A stretch of 50,145 bases of DNA from Heliobacteriaceae bacterium. GTDB lineage: Bacteria; Cyanobacteriota; Vampirovibrionia; Gastranaerophilales; Gastranaerophilaceae. The notes below the pieces were generated by a model. The model searched no databases, was not told the DNA's origin, and saw only the letters and a program-made list of their open reading frames with translations. Position numbers and translations under genes: made by a program. Shown piece by piece: positions 19,986 to 28,764 of this stretch; positions within the stretch are counted from its first letter, which is position 1, and each line of letters begins with the position of its first letter. The stretch spans positions 1-50,145 of the forward strand of contig JAISCP010000099.1 in the NCBI GenBank assembly GCA_031265495.1, read 5' to 3'.

Positions 19986-20591
19986 TTATTCTCCAAGCTC
20001 TTTTAAGGCTTTTTCCACGCGTCTGCTTATTTCAGCGTAAGAATATCCTTCATATAAGTCCCGTCCGACGCCGACCGCAACAGCTCCGGCATTGAGGTAA
20101 GACTTTACTTCATTAAGCTTAACGTTCCCCAGCGGAAGTACATTCAAAAACGGCATAGGACGCAGCAGGTCTTCCAGATACATTATTCCGCCCAGCGCTG
20201 TTACCGGATAGATTTTAACCACCTGAATACGGGCTTTCCATGCGTTATAAGCCTCGTTCGCAGTGGAAGTTCCGGCTATGTAAGGAATTTTCTTATCTTT
20301 TGAAAGTTTAACCATATTCATGTGGAATATAGGAGAAGATATTATTTTGGCGCCGGCGTCAATTGCCGCTTGGGCCTGAATTGAGGTGATTATGTTCCCG
20401 GCGCACACTATTGAAAACTTTGAAATTTCTTCAATAACCTTTAAAGTCTGTGAGGTTTCAATGTTAACTTCAAATATATTAATGCCGCCGTCTGCCAGAG
20501 CTTTCGCAATATCAGTCATTTTGAGCGGGCCGCCGCGCAGTACCGGAAAAATTTTTGCTTCTGACAAAACGTTAATTAAGTTTTCTTTCAT
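19986..20591 (-). CDS. KDPG/KHG aldolase family protein
   Basis: KIFPVLRGGPLKMTDIAKALADGGINIFEVNIET..VKIYPVTALGG..LPLGNVKLNEVKSYLNAGAVAVGVGRDL. Confidence 0.85.
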   Translation of the reverse strand: MKENLINVLSEAKIFPVLRGGPLKMTDIAKALADGGINIFEVNIETSQTLKVIEEISKFSIVCAGNIITSIQAQAAIDAGAKIISSPIFHMNMVKLSKDKKIPYIAGTSTANEAYNAWKARIQVVKIYPVTALGGIMYLEDLLRPMPFLNVLPLGNVKLNEVKSYLNAGAVAVGVGRDLYEGYSYAEISRRVEKALKELGE

Positions 20592-20621
20592 ATCTATCCT
20601 TTTTTCAAAAAATATTATATC

Positions 20622-22583
20622 ATGAATATCATGGTAAACTTAAAAACATTTGTAAAATCAAAAACATTTTTTATATATTCCGTTTTGGTGCATATATTAC
20701 TTTCTGTGGTTGTGGTGCTTGTATCCTGGAACTTTTTTGAGCCTAAAATTTACAACTCCATGATTAGAAATTTCAACGCTGTAAAAACAGGCTCTGAGGA
20801 TGTAGTTGTTATTGTGATAGATAATAAATCAGTGGCAAGATACCGCTGGCCGTGGAAAAGAGAATTATACGGAAAAATTTTTGAATATTTAAGCGCTTAC
20901 ACCAACGCAAAAACGCTGGGGTTTGACTCGATTATTGTAACTCCTGATTTGCTTAACCCTGAATCGGATATCCGGTTTTATAATTCAATAAGAGATATTG
21001 ACAATTTAGTTGTGGGTTTCAGCCTGTCGCAGAGCCGGTATGAGAATTTTGAAGACGGCGAATTATACAACCGCAGATTTTACGAAAAATTTAAAGTTAA
21101 TATAAAAGATGAGCGCAAAAAAACTCCGCCTTCAGTCTACAACAGCATATTCAAACTGCAGCCGTCATATTTTGACGCCGTAAAATACGCGGGAGCAACA
21201 AGCGTTACATTAGACTTTGATAATTACATAAGGCGCACCGACCAGATTGTGTCTTTAGGCGGTGATAAATACCCGTCTCTTGCGTTAAGGATGTACCTTC
21301 TGCGCAATAACATAACAAATCTTACCTTGTATGACAATAAGATTATTGCGGGCGGACTTAAAATACCCGTGTTTACAAGCAAGTTCGGTATTCAAAATTA
21401 TGTGCATTACTATAAGCTTTACCCTGACAGCGACTGCACCCATAAAAAATATTCCGCAATTGATTTAATTGACTCGCTTGACGCGCTTAAAAAAGGTAAA
21501 AAGCCCGTAATAGACCCCGCCGAATTCAACAACAAATCTGTTTTGGTAGGGATGAACGCCAGCGCTAACGGGGTAAGTCTGGAAGATGTGCTTTCAACCC
21601 CGATACTGCCTAAGCATCCCGGAGTTGATATTCAGGCGACATTTCTGGATAATCTTATTCATAACGAATTTGTAAGACAGACTGAAATCTGGCAGGAAAT
21701 TCTGCTTCTGGTATTCATAAGCATCGGAGCTTTCTTAATTATTAAAGGCAGGTCATTTTTAAAATCGCTTACAATGCTTACAGGCTTTGGCGTTCTCTAT
21801 TATATATTCGCGGTAGTGTGCTTCATGCATAACTTTGCAATGTCCGTTCTTACTCCGCTTGCAGTGCTTTTAGTCACTATGGTTTTTGCGTATTCATACC
21901 AGTTTATTGCGGAGGGCAGACATAAGGAAAAAATTAAAAACGCTATGGGTAAATACCTTTCCCAAGATATTATGAAAAACGTTGTTCAGAATATTGACGA
22001 CATAAGGCTCGGCGGAAAAAGGTCTTATGTAACGGTTCTTTTCTCTGACATAAGGGGTTTTACCTCAATGAGCGAGAATATGAGCGCGGAAGAAATTTCC
22101 GTAGTCCTGAATGAATATTTTTCGGAAATGGAACCGATAATAACCGGATACAACGGAGTTATTAATAAATTTATCGGGGATGCTATTATGGCTATTTTCG
22201 GCGAACCGGTTCAGGACATTAACCATCCGGTAAATGCCGTAAAATGCGCGCATGAAATGCTTAAGAAGGTTCACCAGCTTCAGGGAAAATGGCTTAACGA
22301 AGGCAAACCCGAAATTGAAATAGGAATAGGCATTAATACAGGCGAGGCATTTGTAGGGAATATCGGCTCCGAAAAACGTCTGGAATATACGGTTATCGGC
22401 GATACGGTGAACATTGCAAGCAGAATAGAAAGTTACAATAAAGTTTACAAGACTAATTTTCTCATAAGCAGCTCAACGTATTCTTATGTAAGCGGCATTG
22501 TGGATGTAATAAAAATCAGCGAAGTAACAATTCGCGGGAAAACAAAAAAGATGGATATTTATGAAGTTCTGCGAGTGGCATGA
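20622..22583 (+). CDS. CHASE2 sensor domain adenylate/guanylate cyclase (class III)
   Basis: CHASE2 DVVVIVIDNKSVARYRWPWKRELY; TM helices; VTVLFSDIRGFTSMSE..NKFIGDAIMAIFG..EYTVIGDTVNIASRIE. Confidence 0.92.
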   Translation: MNIMVNLKTFVKSKTFFIYSVLVHILLSVVVVLVSWNFFEPKIYNSMIRNFNAVKTGSEDVVVIVIDNKSVARYRWPWKRELYGKIFEYLSAYTNAKTLGFDSIIVTPDLLNPESDIRFYNSIRDIDNLVVGFSLSQSRYENFEDGELYNRRFYEKFKVNIKDERKKTPPSVYNSIFKLQPSYFDAVKYAGATSVTLDFDNYIRRTDQIVSLGGDKYPSLALRMYLLRNNITNLTLYDNKIIAGGLKIPVFTSKFGIQNYVHYYKLYPDSDCTHKKYSAIDLIDSLDALKKGKKPVIDPAEFNNKSVLVGMNASANGVSLEDVLSTPILPKHPGVDIQATFLDNLIHNEFVRQTEIWQEILLLVFISIGAFLIIKGRSFLKSLTMLTGFGVLYYIFAVVCFMHNFAMSVLTPLAVLLVTMVFAYSYQFIAEGRHKEKIKNAMGKYLSQDIMKNVVQNIDDIRLGGKRSYVTVLFSDIRGFTSMSENMSAEEISVVLNEYFSEMEPIITGYNGVINKFIGDAIMAIFGEPVQDINHPVNAVKCAHEMLKKVHQLQGKWLNEGKPEIEIGIGINTGEAFVGNIGSEKRLEYTVIGDTVNIASRIESYNKVYKTNFLISSSTYSYVSGIVDVIKISEVTIRGKTKKMDIYEVLRVA

Positions 22584-22640
22584 CGAACAGGGTTGAAGGG
22601 TTAACCCTCTCCCTGCCCCCTCACCTGAATTTCTAAATTT

Positions 22641-22730
22641 CGTCATTGCGAGGACGAATGTAATGAGGACGAAGCAATCCAGTAAATTCAATGTTTTTGA
22701 CTGGATTGCTTCGCTGCGCTCGCAATGACA
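22641..22730. repeat. CGTCATTGCGAG palindromic repeat, copy 2
   Basis: Long inverted-repeat arms ending CGCAATGACA. Confidence 0.88.
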
Positions 22731-22778
22731 TATCAATGAAAAATTGACACTCTCCTCAAGGGGGAGGGTAAACTAACC

Positions 22779-22815
22779 CTATTCACCTAATCACTTATTC
22801 ACCTATTCACTTAAT
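22779..22815. repeat. TATTCACY octamer tandem repeat
   Basis: tattcacc taatcact tattcacc tattcact. Confidence 0.75.
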
Positions 22816-23027
22816 AAACAATAAAACCCTCATCCGGAGCACCTTCTCCCAGAGGGAGAAGGGCAGGCTGAGCCTGCACCCATTACATGTGTTCTACCCA
22901 AGATTTATTCAACCTTTCAACCATTCAACTAAAAAGCTATCCCTCCAGCCCTCTATACCCCACCCCGAAATTTGCCAAAGCAAATTTCGACCCTCCCTCA
23001 GGGGGCATTGTTAACTTTGCATTGTTT

Positions 23028-23127
23028 CGTCATTGCGAGGAGGGCGTAAGCCCGACGCGGCAATCCAGTAAATTCAACGATTTTGACTGGATTGCTTCGT
23101 CCTCATTACATTCGTCCTCGCAATGAC
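23028..23127. repeat. CGTCATTGCGAG palindromic repeat, copy 3
   Basis: CGTCATTGCGAGGAGG…GGCAATCCAGT…CTGGATTGC…CCTCGCAATGAC. Confidence 0.88.
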
Positions 23128-23329
23128 AAAGCAATAAAAAGTTAACACTCTCCCCTCAAGGGGAGGGTAATCTAACCCTATTCACTAAGCACTATTTACT
23201 AAAAATTAAGCCTTTCAACCCTTCAACCTTTCAACTATCATTCCTATTCACCTATTCACTTAATCACCTATTCACTACTTAATACTTTTGCCTATTGATT
23301 TATCCGCCTGATGATTGTAAAATATATTT

Positions 23330-24505
23330 ATGGAAGGAAGAAACAGAAAAATATGGATTGCGCTGATTGCGCTTGCGGGTCTGATTACAACAATCAAGCT
23401 GGCGTTTATTTATTATGACGCAAATTTTAACCCCTATGCGCTCTCAAGCTTTTGCTCGGTAAATGATTTTATTGACTGTGACGGTATTGCAAAAACATCG
23501 CATTCACAGTTTTTTGGTGTGCCGCTTGCATTGTGGGGAATGTTTCTTTACGCATTTATCTTCCTCATGCTCTGCGCGGACAAGCTGAAAGCCCGTTTGA
23601 AAATCTTTGAAGTTTTCAAAAATCCGCTTGATTACATTGCGGCGCTGGGAATTCTTTCTTTCGCAATATCAATTCTGCTCCTGCTGGTAAGTCTTTTTGA
23701 GATTAAAAAATTATGCGTTTTGTGCATGCTGACTTATATTTTGAATTTAGCAATCGCTTTAGCGGCGGCGGATTTCAGGAACGGCGGTTTTATGCGCGTT
23801 TTCAGGAACAGCGTAATCGATTTTATAGACGGCGTAAAGCGGTATAAAGCGGCGTTTATTGCGGCGGTGATTGCTGCGGCGCTGCTGCTGGCCTATACGG
23901 GCACGAGTTATGTTCTGGCTCCGCAGGTGAAAAGAGCGGCGGATTTTAAAGAATTTGTAGAAGCAAAAATGAATAAATACAAAGTTTCGGGTAATATTCT
24001 CGGCGCACAAAACCCGGAAGTTATTGTAGATGTTTATTCCGATTACAAATGTCCGATATGTTATGCGCATAATATTATGATACACAAGCTTGCAAAAGAG
24101 CTGAAAAATATCCGGGTTATTCACCATAACCTGCCGCTTGATATGGAATGTAATAAGTACTTGCAGCGCGAATTCCATAACGGCTCGTGTCTTGCCGCAA
24201 AATATGAGCTCGCCGCGGAAATTCAGGATAAGGCATGGGATATGAATGATATTTTGTTTCAGTACAGACCGTCGTCCGAAAATGAAATATTGAAATTGTC
24301 AAAAATAGCGGGGTTTGATGTTGAAAGACTTGAAAAAGACGCAAACAGCTCTGAAGTTGCCCAAAAATTAAAATCCGAAATTGACGAAGCTTACAAGACA
24401 GGTCTTGAAGGAACTCCCGTAACAGTAATAGACAAAGAGACAGTAGTCGGTATAAAGCCGTACAAGGATTTTAAAGGCTGGTTTGTTAAAAAAGGCGCAA
24501 AATGA
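23330..24505 (+). CDS. VKOR-like membrane protein fused to DsbA-like thioredoxin domain
   Basis: FCSVNDFIDCDGIAKTSHSQFFGVPLALWG..CVLCMLTY; thioredoxin motif SDYKCPICYAHN. Confidence 0.9.
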   Translation: MEGRNRKIWIALIALAGLITTIKLAFIYYDANFNPYALSSFCSVNDFIDCDGIAKTSHSQFFGVPLALWGMFLYAFIFLMLCADKLKARLKIFEVFKNPLDYIAALGILSFAISILLLLVSLFEIKKLCVLCMLTYILNLAIALAAADFRNGGFMRVFRNSVIDFIDGVKRYKAAFIAAVIAAALLLAYTGTSYVLAPQVKRAADFKEFVEAKMNKYKVSGNILGAQNPEVIVDVYSDYKCPICYAHNIMIHKLAKELKNIRVIHHNLPLDMECNKYLQREFHNGSCLAAKYELAAEIQDKAWDMNDILFQYRPSSENEILKLSKIAGFDVERLEKDANSSEVAQKLKSEIDEAYKTGLEGTPVTVIDKETVVGIKPYKDFKGWFVKKGAK

Positions 24506-25053
24506 CCATACTTTTGCATACCTGCTGTGCAATATGCTCGGGATATCCGATAAAACATCTTCAGGATATAGGATATAATGTCAGCGCGTATTTTTATAAC
24601 CCGAATATTTTCCCCAAAGCGGAATATGAAAAGCGTCTTGAAGCACAGCGGATTTTATGCGGGCATTTGAATTGTGAATTAATTGAAGCGGAATACGAGC
24701 CGCAGGATTTTCTGCAAGCTGCAAAAGGACTTGAAAAAGAACCGGAAAAAGGCAGACGCTGCGATAAATGTTTTGAACTGCGCCTGAGAAAAACCGCGCA
24801 AAAGGCACAAGCATCGGGGATAAAATATTTTTCAACTTCAATTCCGATAAGTCCGCATAAGGATTACAAAAAAATAACACAAATCGGCTTACAGATTGCT
24901 GGCGAAACCGGTTTGACCTACGTTGCAATTGACTTTAAGAAAAAAGACGGATTTTTGAAAACAAATAAAACAGCAAAAGAACTGGGGCTTTACCGTCAAA
25001 ATTACTGCGGCTGCCGGATTAACCCGGAATTTCCCTGCCATTCCGATTGTTGA
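24502..25053 (+). CDS. queH: epoxyqueuosine reductase QueH
   Basis: LLHTCCAICSGYPIKHL..YFYNPNIFPKAEYEKR..GRRCDKCFELRLRKTA..STSIPISPHKD..YCGCR. Confidence 0.93.
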   Translation: MTILLHTCCAICSGYPIKHLQDIGYNVSAYFYNPNIFPKAEYEKRLEAQRILCGHLNCELIEAEYEPQDFLQAAKGLEKEPEKGRRCDKCFELRLRKTAQKAQASGIKYFSTSIPISPHKDYKKITQIGLQIAGETGLTYVAIDFKKKDGFLKTNKTAKELGLYRQNYCGCRINPEFPCHSDC

Positions 25054-25104
25054 AGGGCGAATAAGAGGTATAGAGGGCCGGAGGTATTGAGGTATGGCTA
25101 GTTG

Positions 25105-25750
25105 TCAAGTTTCGCGGTATACTGGTGAGCAAATTCGGGTTTTTTCTTAAGACGTTCCGGTATGACAGGGAGTTTTGCCCTCAAGAGACTTTAATCGTTT
25201 TGCGCAGTTGTATGCTTCAGGATAATCACGCAGGTGACCTCTGAGTTGTTCGTGGGTTTCATAATAGAATATCTTAACGGTTGTTAAAGTCCTGTTAATA
25301 CGCTCTACCTGACCTCCAAGGATGTTCTGCGGTGTTCAATTTCTTCTTCTTCTTCTTTTCAAAGTTTTTGAAACAGCGTTTCAATATTGACGTTTCCCCC
25401 AGTGTCCGTGAACTGGGCATCATTATCTGTCAGTATTTTGTTAATTTTGTATGGCACAACCTCAAGCAATTTCTTCAAAAAATCAGCGGCATCTTATTGT
25501 GTCTTCGTTTTGTAAAGCTTTGCAAATGCAAACTTTGAAGTCCTGTCGATTCCTACAAACATCTGCAATTTCCCTTGCTGATGGTTTGACGTAATACCCA
25601 AAGGCGCATCGTAAGTGAAGTTTCGGTTTTTCCATTTTTGAACGGTTTTGAGGTTAAGCCCGTATTTTTTAGCAAGGGATGGTAATCTCGCTACGCACAC
25701 TCTGTGTCGTTCCGGCGAGTTTGTGTAATATCTGACCCATAACGCTTTCC
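25105..25750 (-). pseudogene. decayed IS481-family transposase
   Basis: Minus-strand pieces in several frames: MGQILHKLAGTTQSV, SLAKKYGLNLKTVQKWKNRN, GKLQMFVGIDRTSKFAFAKLYKT, DAADFLKKLLEVVPYKINKILTDNDAQF, GGQVERINRTL.., HEQLRGHLRDYPEAYNCAKRLKSLEGKTP. Confidence 0.85.
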
Positions 25751-25773
25751 TCTTCTGTTAGAACTATTTAAAC

Positions 25774-26358
25774 ATGGATAAAATTATTAAGCAGGAGGTT
25801 AGAAAAATGAATGTAGTAGAACCAATACGAAACAGAAAAGAACTGAAGCGAATCGAAGCAATTCTCGCAAGAAATCAGCAGACCGGTGGGCGGGACTTGC
25901 TGTTTTTTGTCTTGGGAACAAACAGCGGCTTGCGGATTTCGGATATTCTAGGCTTGGATGTCGGTAGTGTCAAATGTAAACACCATATTGACATTATTGA
26001 AAAGAAAACCGGTAAGTACAAGCGTTTCCCCGTAAATAGCAAATTAATGCCGTTGATTTCCGCTTTTGTGCACGGGCGTGATGACGATGAACCCCTGTTT
26101 ATGACACGTTTTAATCATCGATTAGACCGCGTTCAGGCTTATCGAATAATTAACCGAGCATGCAGAACCGCAGGTATCACTTGCAGGGTCGGAACGCACA
26201 CGCTGCGCAAAACCTTTGGTTATCACCATTACCGGCAGTTTAAGGATGTTGCAATTTTGCAGAAAATCTTTAACCATTCAAGTCCTGCCATCACTCTGAA
26301 ATACATCGGGATCGACCAAGATAAAATCGATGAAAGCTACAGTAAGTTCATTTTGTGA
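25774..26358 (+). CDS. tyrosine recombinase / integrase, catalytic domain only
   Basis: TNSGLRISDILGLDVG (Arg I), GTHTLRKTFGYHHY (HxxR), FNHSSPAITLKYIGI (H and Tyr). Confidence 0.93.
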   Translation: MDKIIKQEVRKMNVVEPIRNRKELKRIEAILARNQQTGGRDLLFFVLGTNSGLRISDILGLDVGSVKCKHHIDIIEKKTGKYKRFPVNSKLMPLISAFVHGRDDDEPLFMTRFNHRLDRVQAYRIINRACRTAGITCRVGTHTLRKTFGYHHYRQFKDVAILQKIFNHSSPAITLKYIGIDQDKIDESYSKFIL

Positions 26359-26434
26359 ACATTTGTAAATACCAACGAAAACCCATGCCTGCGTACCGGT
26401 AAGGCTTCAAACTCCTAATACAACACAATTTATG

Positions 26435-26463
26435 ACAACATAATCACCATTGTGTTGTATTAA
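26435..26463 (+). repeat. left arm of perfect 29-bp inverted repeat
   Basis: ACAACATAATCACCATTGTGTTGTATTAA = reverse complement of 26597-26625. Confidence 0.97.
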
Positions 26464-26596
26464 TTCATTCTTAACTTTAAGAATACCACAAGCACAGAAG
26501 TTTTTACGCTTTTTTTGTAAAAATTTGTGTTGTCATTTTTACAAAAAACGGAAAAAAGCATCTTTCAAAGTCCACATGTCTAAAAGGCTCCATGCC

Positions 26597-26625
26597 TTAA
26601 TACAACACAATGGTGATTATGTTGT
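26597..26625 (-). repeat. right arm of perfect 29-bp inverted repeat
   Basis: TTAATACAACACAATGGTGATTATGTTGT. Confidence 0.97.
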
Positions 26626-26653
26626 GTTGAGTCGAAGTTAGGAATAATACAGA

Positions 26654-27793
26654 ATGGCAAATATAGCTGTTGAAAATTTAATAGTCGGAGCAGGGTTTTC
26701 GGGGGCAACAATCGCAAGGCTTCTTGCTGAGACAGGACAAAAAGTCCTTGTAATTGACAAGAAAGACCACATCGCAGGCAACAGCTTTGATTACGTTGAT
26801 GAAAACGGCATTTGCATCCACAAGTACGGTTCGCATATTTTCCACACCGATAACGAAAAAGTGTGGAGTTTCTTAAAGCAATTTTCAGATTTCAACGGTT
26901 ACACGCACAAAGTCGTTGCGGTGATTGACGGGATTGAAACAGTAATCCCTTTTAATATAAATACGCTCTATGATGTTTTTTCTACCGACACGGCGCAGCG
27001 TTTGGAAGAAAAACTGCTCGGCAAATATGAGTTTGAAACGAAAGTGCCGATTACGGAATTTCAATCGCAGGACGATGAGGATTTGAAATTTCTCGCAGAT
27101 TTTATTTACAAAAAAGTTTTTGAAGGGTACAGCACAAAGCAATGGGGGCAAATTCCCGACAAAACCGTAATGGCGCGAGTGCCTGTTTTTGTAAGCCATG
27201 ACGACCGATATTTTCAGGATAAATACCAGGGCATCCCAACGGGAGGCTATACGAAATTATTAGAAAAAATGCTTGACCATGAGAATATTGAAGTGCGCTT
27301 GAATATGGATTTCAAAGAGATCCTGAAACAAGTTCAGGATGACGTAAAAGTTTTCTACACGGGTTCGATTGATGAGTTTTTTGATTATAAATTTGGCGTT
27401 TTGCCGTATCGCAACGTAAATTTTGAATTTGAAACCATGAAGCGCGAATTCTATCAGTCAAACTCCGTTATCAATTACCCCTGCGACCACGATTTTACAC
27501 GTATTCACGAATACAAATATTATCTGAACGACAAATCAGATAAAACCGTGATTGCTAAAGAATATTCCCAAGCCTTTGAGGTCGGTAAAAACGAGAGATA
27601 TTATCCGATTGCGGCAGAGGATAACCAAGCACTATATGAAAAGTATTTGCGTGAGAGACCTGAGAATGCTTATTTCCTGGGCAGGCTCGGCGACTACAAA
27701 TACTATGACATGGACGATGCGGTGGAACGTGCAATGAATTTGTTTGAGGAATTAAATGCTGTTTCAAAGCCGCTTGCGGAGGTGCCGGTATGA
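26654..27793 (+). CDS. glf: UDP-galactopyranose mutase
   Basis: LIVGAGFSGATIARLLAETGQKVLVIDKKDHIAGNSFDY..YGSHIFHTDNEKVW..YTGSIDEFFDYKFG. Confidence 0.97.
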   Translation: MANIAVENLIVGAGFSGATIARLLAETGQKVLVIDKKDHIAGNSFDYVDENGICIHKYGSHIFHTDNEKVWSFLKQFSDFNGYTHKVVAVIDGIETVIPFNINTLYDVFSTDTAQRLEEKLLGKYEFETKVPITEFQSQDDEDLKFLADFIYKKVFEGYSTKQWGQIPDKTVMARVPVFVSHDDRYFQDKYQGIPTGGYTKLLEKMLDHENIEVRLNMDFKEILKQVQDDVKVFYTGSIDEFFDYKFGVLPYRNVNFEFETMKREFYQSNSVINYPCDHDFTRIHEYKYYLNDKSDKTVIAKEYSQAFEVGKNERYYPIAAEDNQALYEKYLRERPENAYFLGRLGDYKYYDMDDAVERAMNLFEELNAVSKPLAEVPV

Positions 27794-28764
27794 TTTTAGT
27801 CACAGGCGGAGCGGGATATATCGGAAGCCATTGTGTTTTGGCTTTACAGGAGGCGGGTTATGAGGTAGTTGTGTTCGACAATTTATCGTCCGGCCATAGT
27901 GAAGTCATCGGCTGTACTGAGTTATTTCAGGGCGATTTGACAAACTTGCCGGATATTATGGCTGTTTTTGAAGGACGCAAAATTGATGCTGTGATGCATT
28001 TTGCGGCGAAGATTGAAGTCGGCGAAAGCGTCATTGCTCCGCAGAAATACTATTACAATAACGTTTACGGCACATTAAACCTTTTAAATGCAATGAAAGA
28101 ATTTAATGTGAGCAAAATCGTTTTCTCATCAACCGCTGCGGTTTACGGCGAGCCTGAATATACTCCGATTAATGAAAACCATCCTAAAAACCCAATCAAT
28201 CCATACGGCAGAACCAAATTAATGATTGAGAATATTTTGGACGATTACGACAAGGCTTACGGGCTGCGCAGCGTTTGTTTCAGGTATTTTAATGTCGCAG
28301 GTGCGGATACCCAAGGGCGCACGGGCGAATGGCACGAGCCTGAAACGCACCTAATCCCTAATATTTTGAAAGCCGGCAGCGGAAAAATTTTTGAAATCTA
28401 CGGGGCTGATTACGATACGAAAGACGGCACTTGCATCAGGGATTACATCAATGTTGAAAATTTGGCACAGGCACACCTTTTGGGCTTGGAATATTTGTTG
28501 AACGGAGGAGCAACCGACTGCTTTAACCTCGGCACGAATGAGGGCAGCAGCGTGAAGGAAGTTTTCGCCGCATGTGAAAAAATCACCAAGTCTGAAATCC
28601 CCGTTAAAATCCACCCGCGCCGTGCAGGTGACGCAGCTGTTTTGGTTGCGGATAATTCAAAAGTAAAATCTGTGCTAGGCTGGTCGCCGAAAAAAACACT
28701 TGAGGACAGCATTGCAAGTGCTTACCAATGGGAAAAATCATTACAGGGGGTGCTGATTGCCTAA
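27790..28764 (+). CDS. galE: UDP-glucose 4-epimerase
   Basis: MILVTGGAGYIGSHCVLALQEAGYEVVVFDNLSSGH..SSTAAVYGEPEYTPI..NPYGRTKLMIE. Confidence 0.97.
   Translation: MILVTGGAGYIGSHCVLALQEAGYEVVVFDNLSSGHSEVIGCTELFQGDLTNLPDIMAVFEGRKIDAVMHFAAKIEVGESVIAPQKYYYNNVYGTLNLLNAMKEFNVSKIVFSSTAAVYGEPEYTPINENHPKNPINPYGRTKLMIENILDDYDKAYGLRSVCFRYFNVAGADTQGRTGEWHEPETHLIPNILKAGSGKIFEIYGADYDTKDGTCIRDYINVENLAQAHLLGLEYLLNGGATDCFNLGTNEGSSVKEVFAACEKITKSEIPVKIHPRRAGDAAVLVADNSKVKSVLGWSPKKTLEDSIASAYQWEKSLQGVLIA

Noticed and set aside
25332-25538. 68-aa plus-strand ORF MFNFFFFFFSKF…
   Set aside because: Antisense to the IS481 remnant and driven by a TTC tract.
26401-26640. Integron attC sites / cassette array
   Set aside because: The dyads lack GTTRRRY/RYYYAAC boxes and the recombinase lacks an evident integron-specific insertion; an inversion site fits better.
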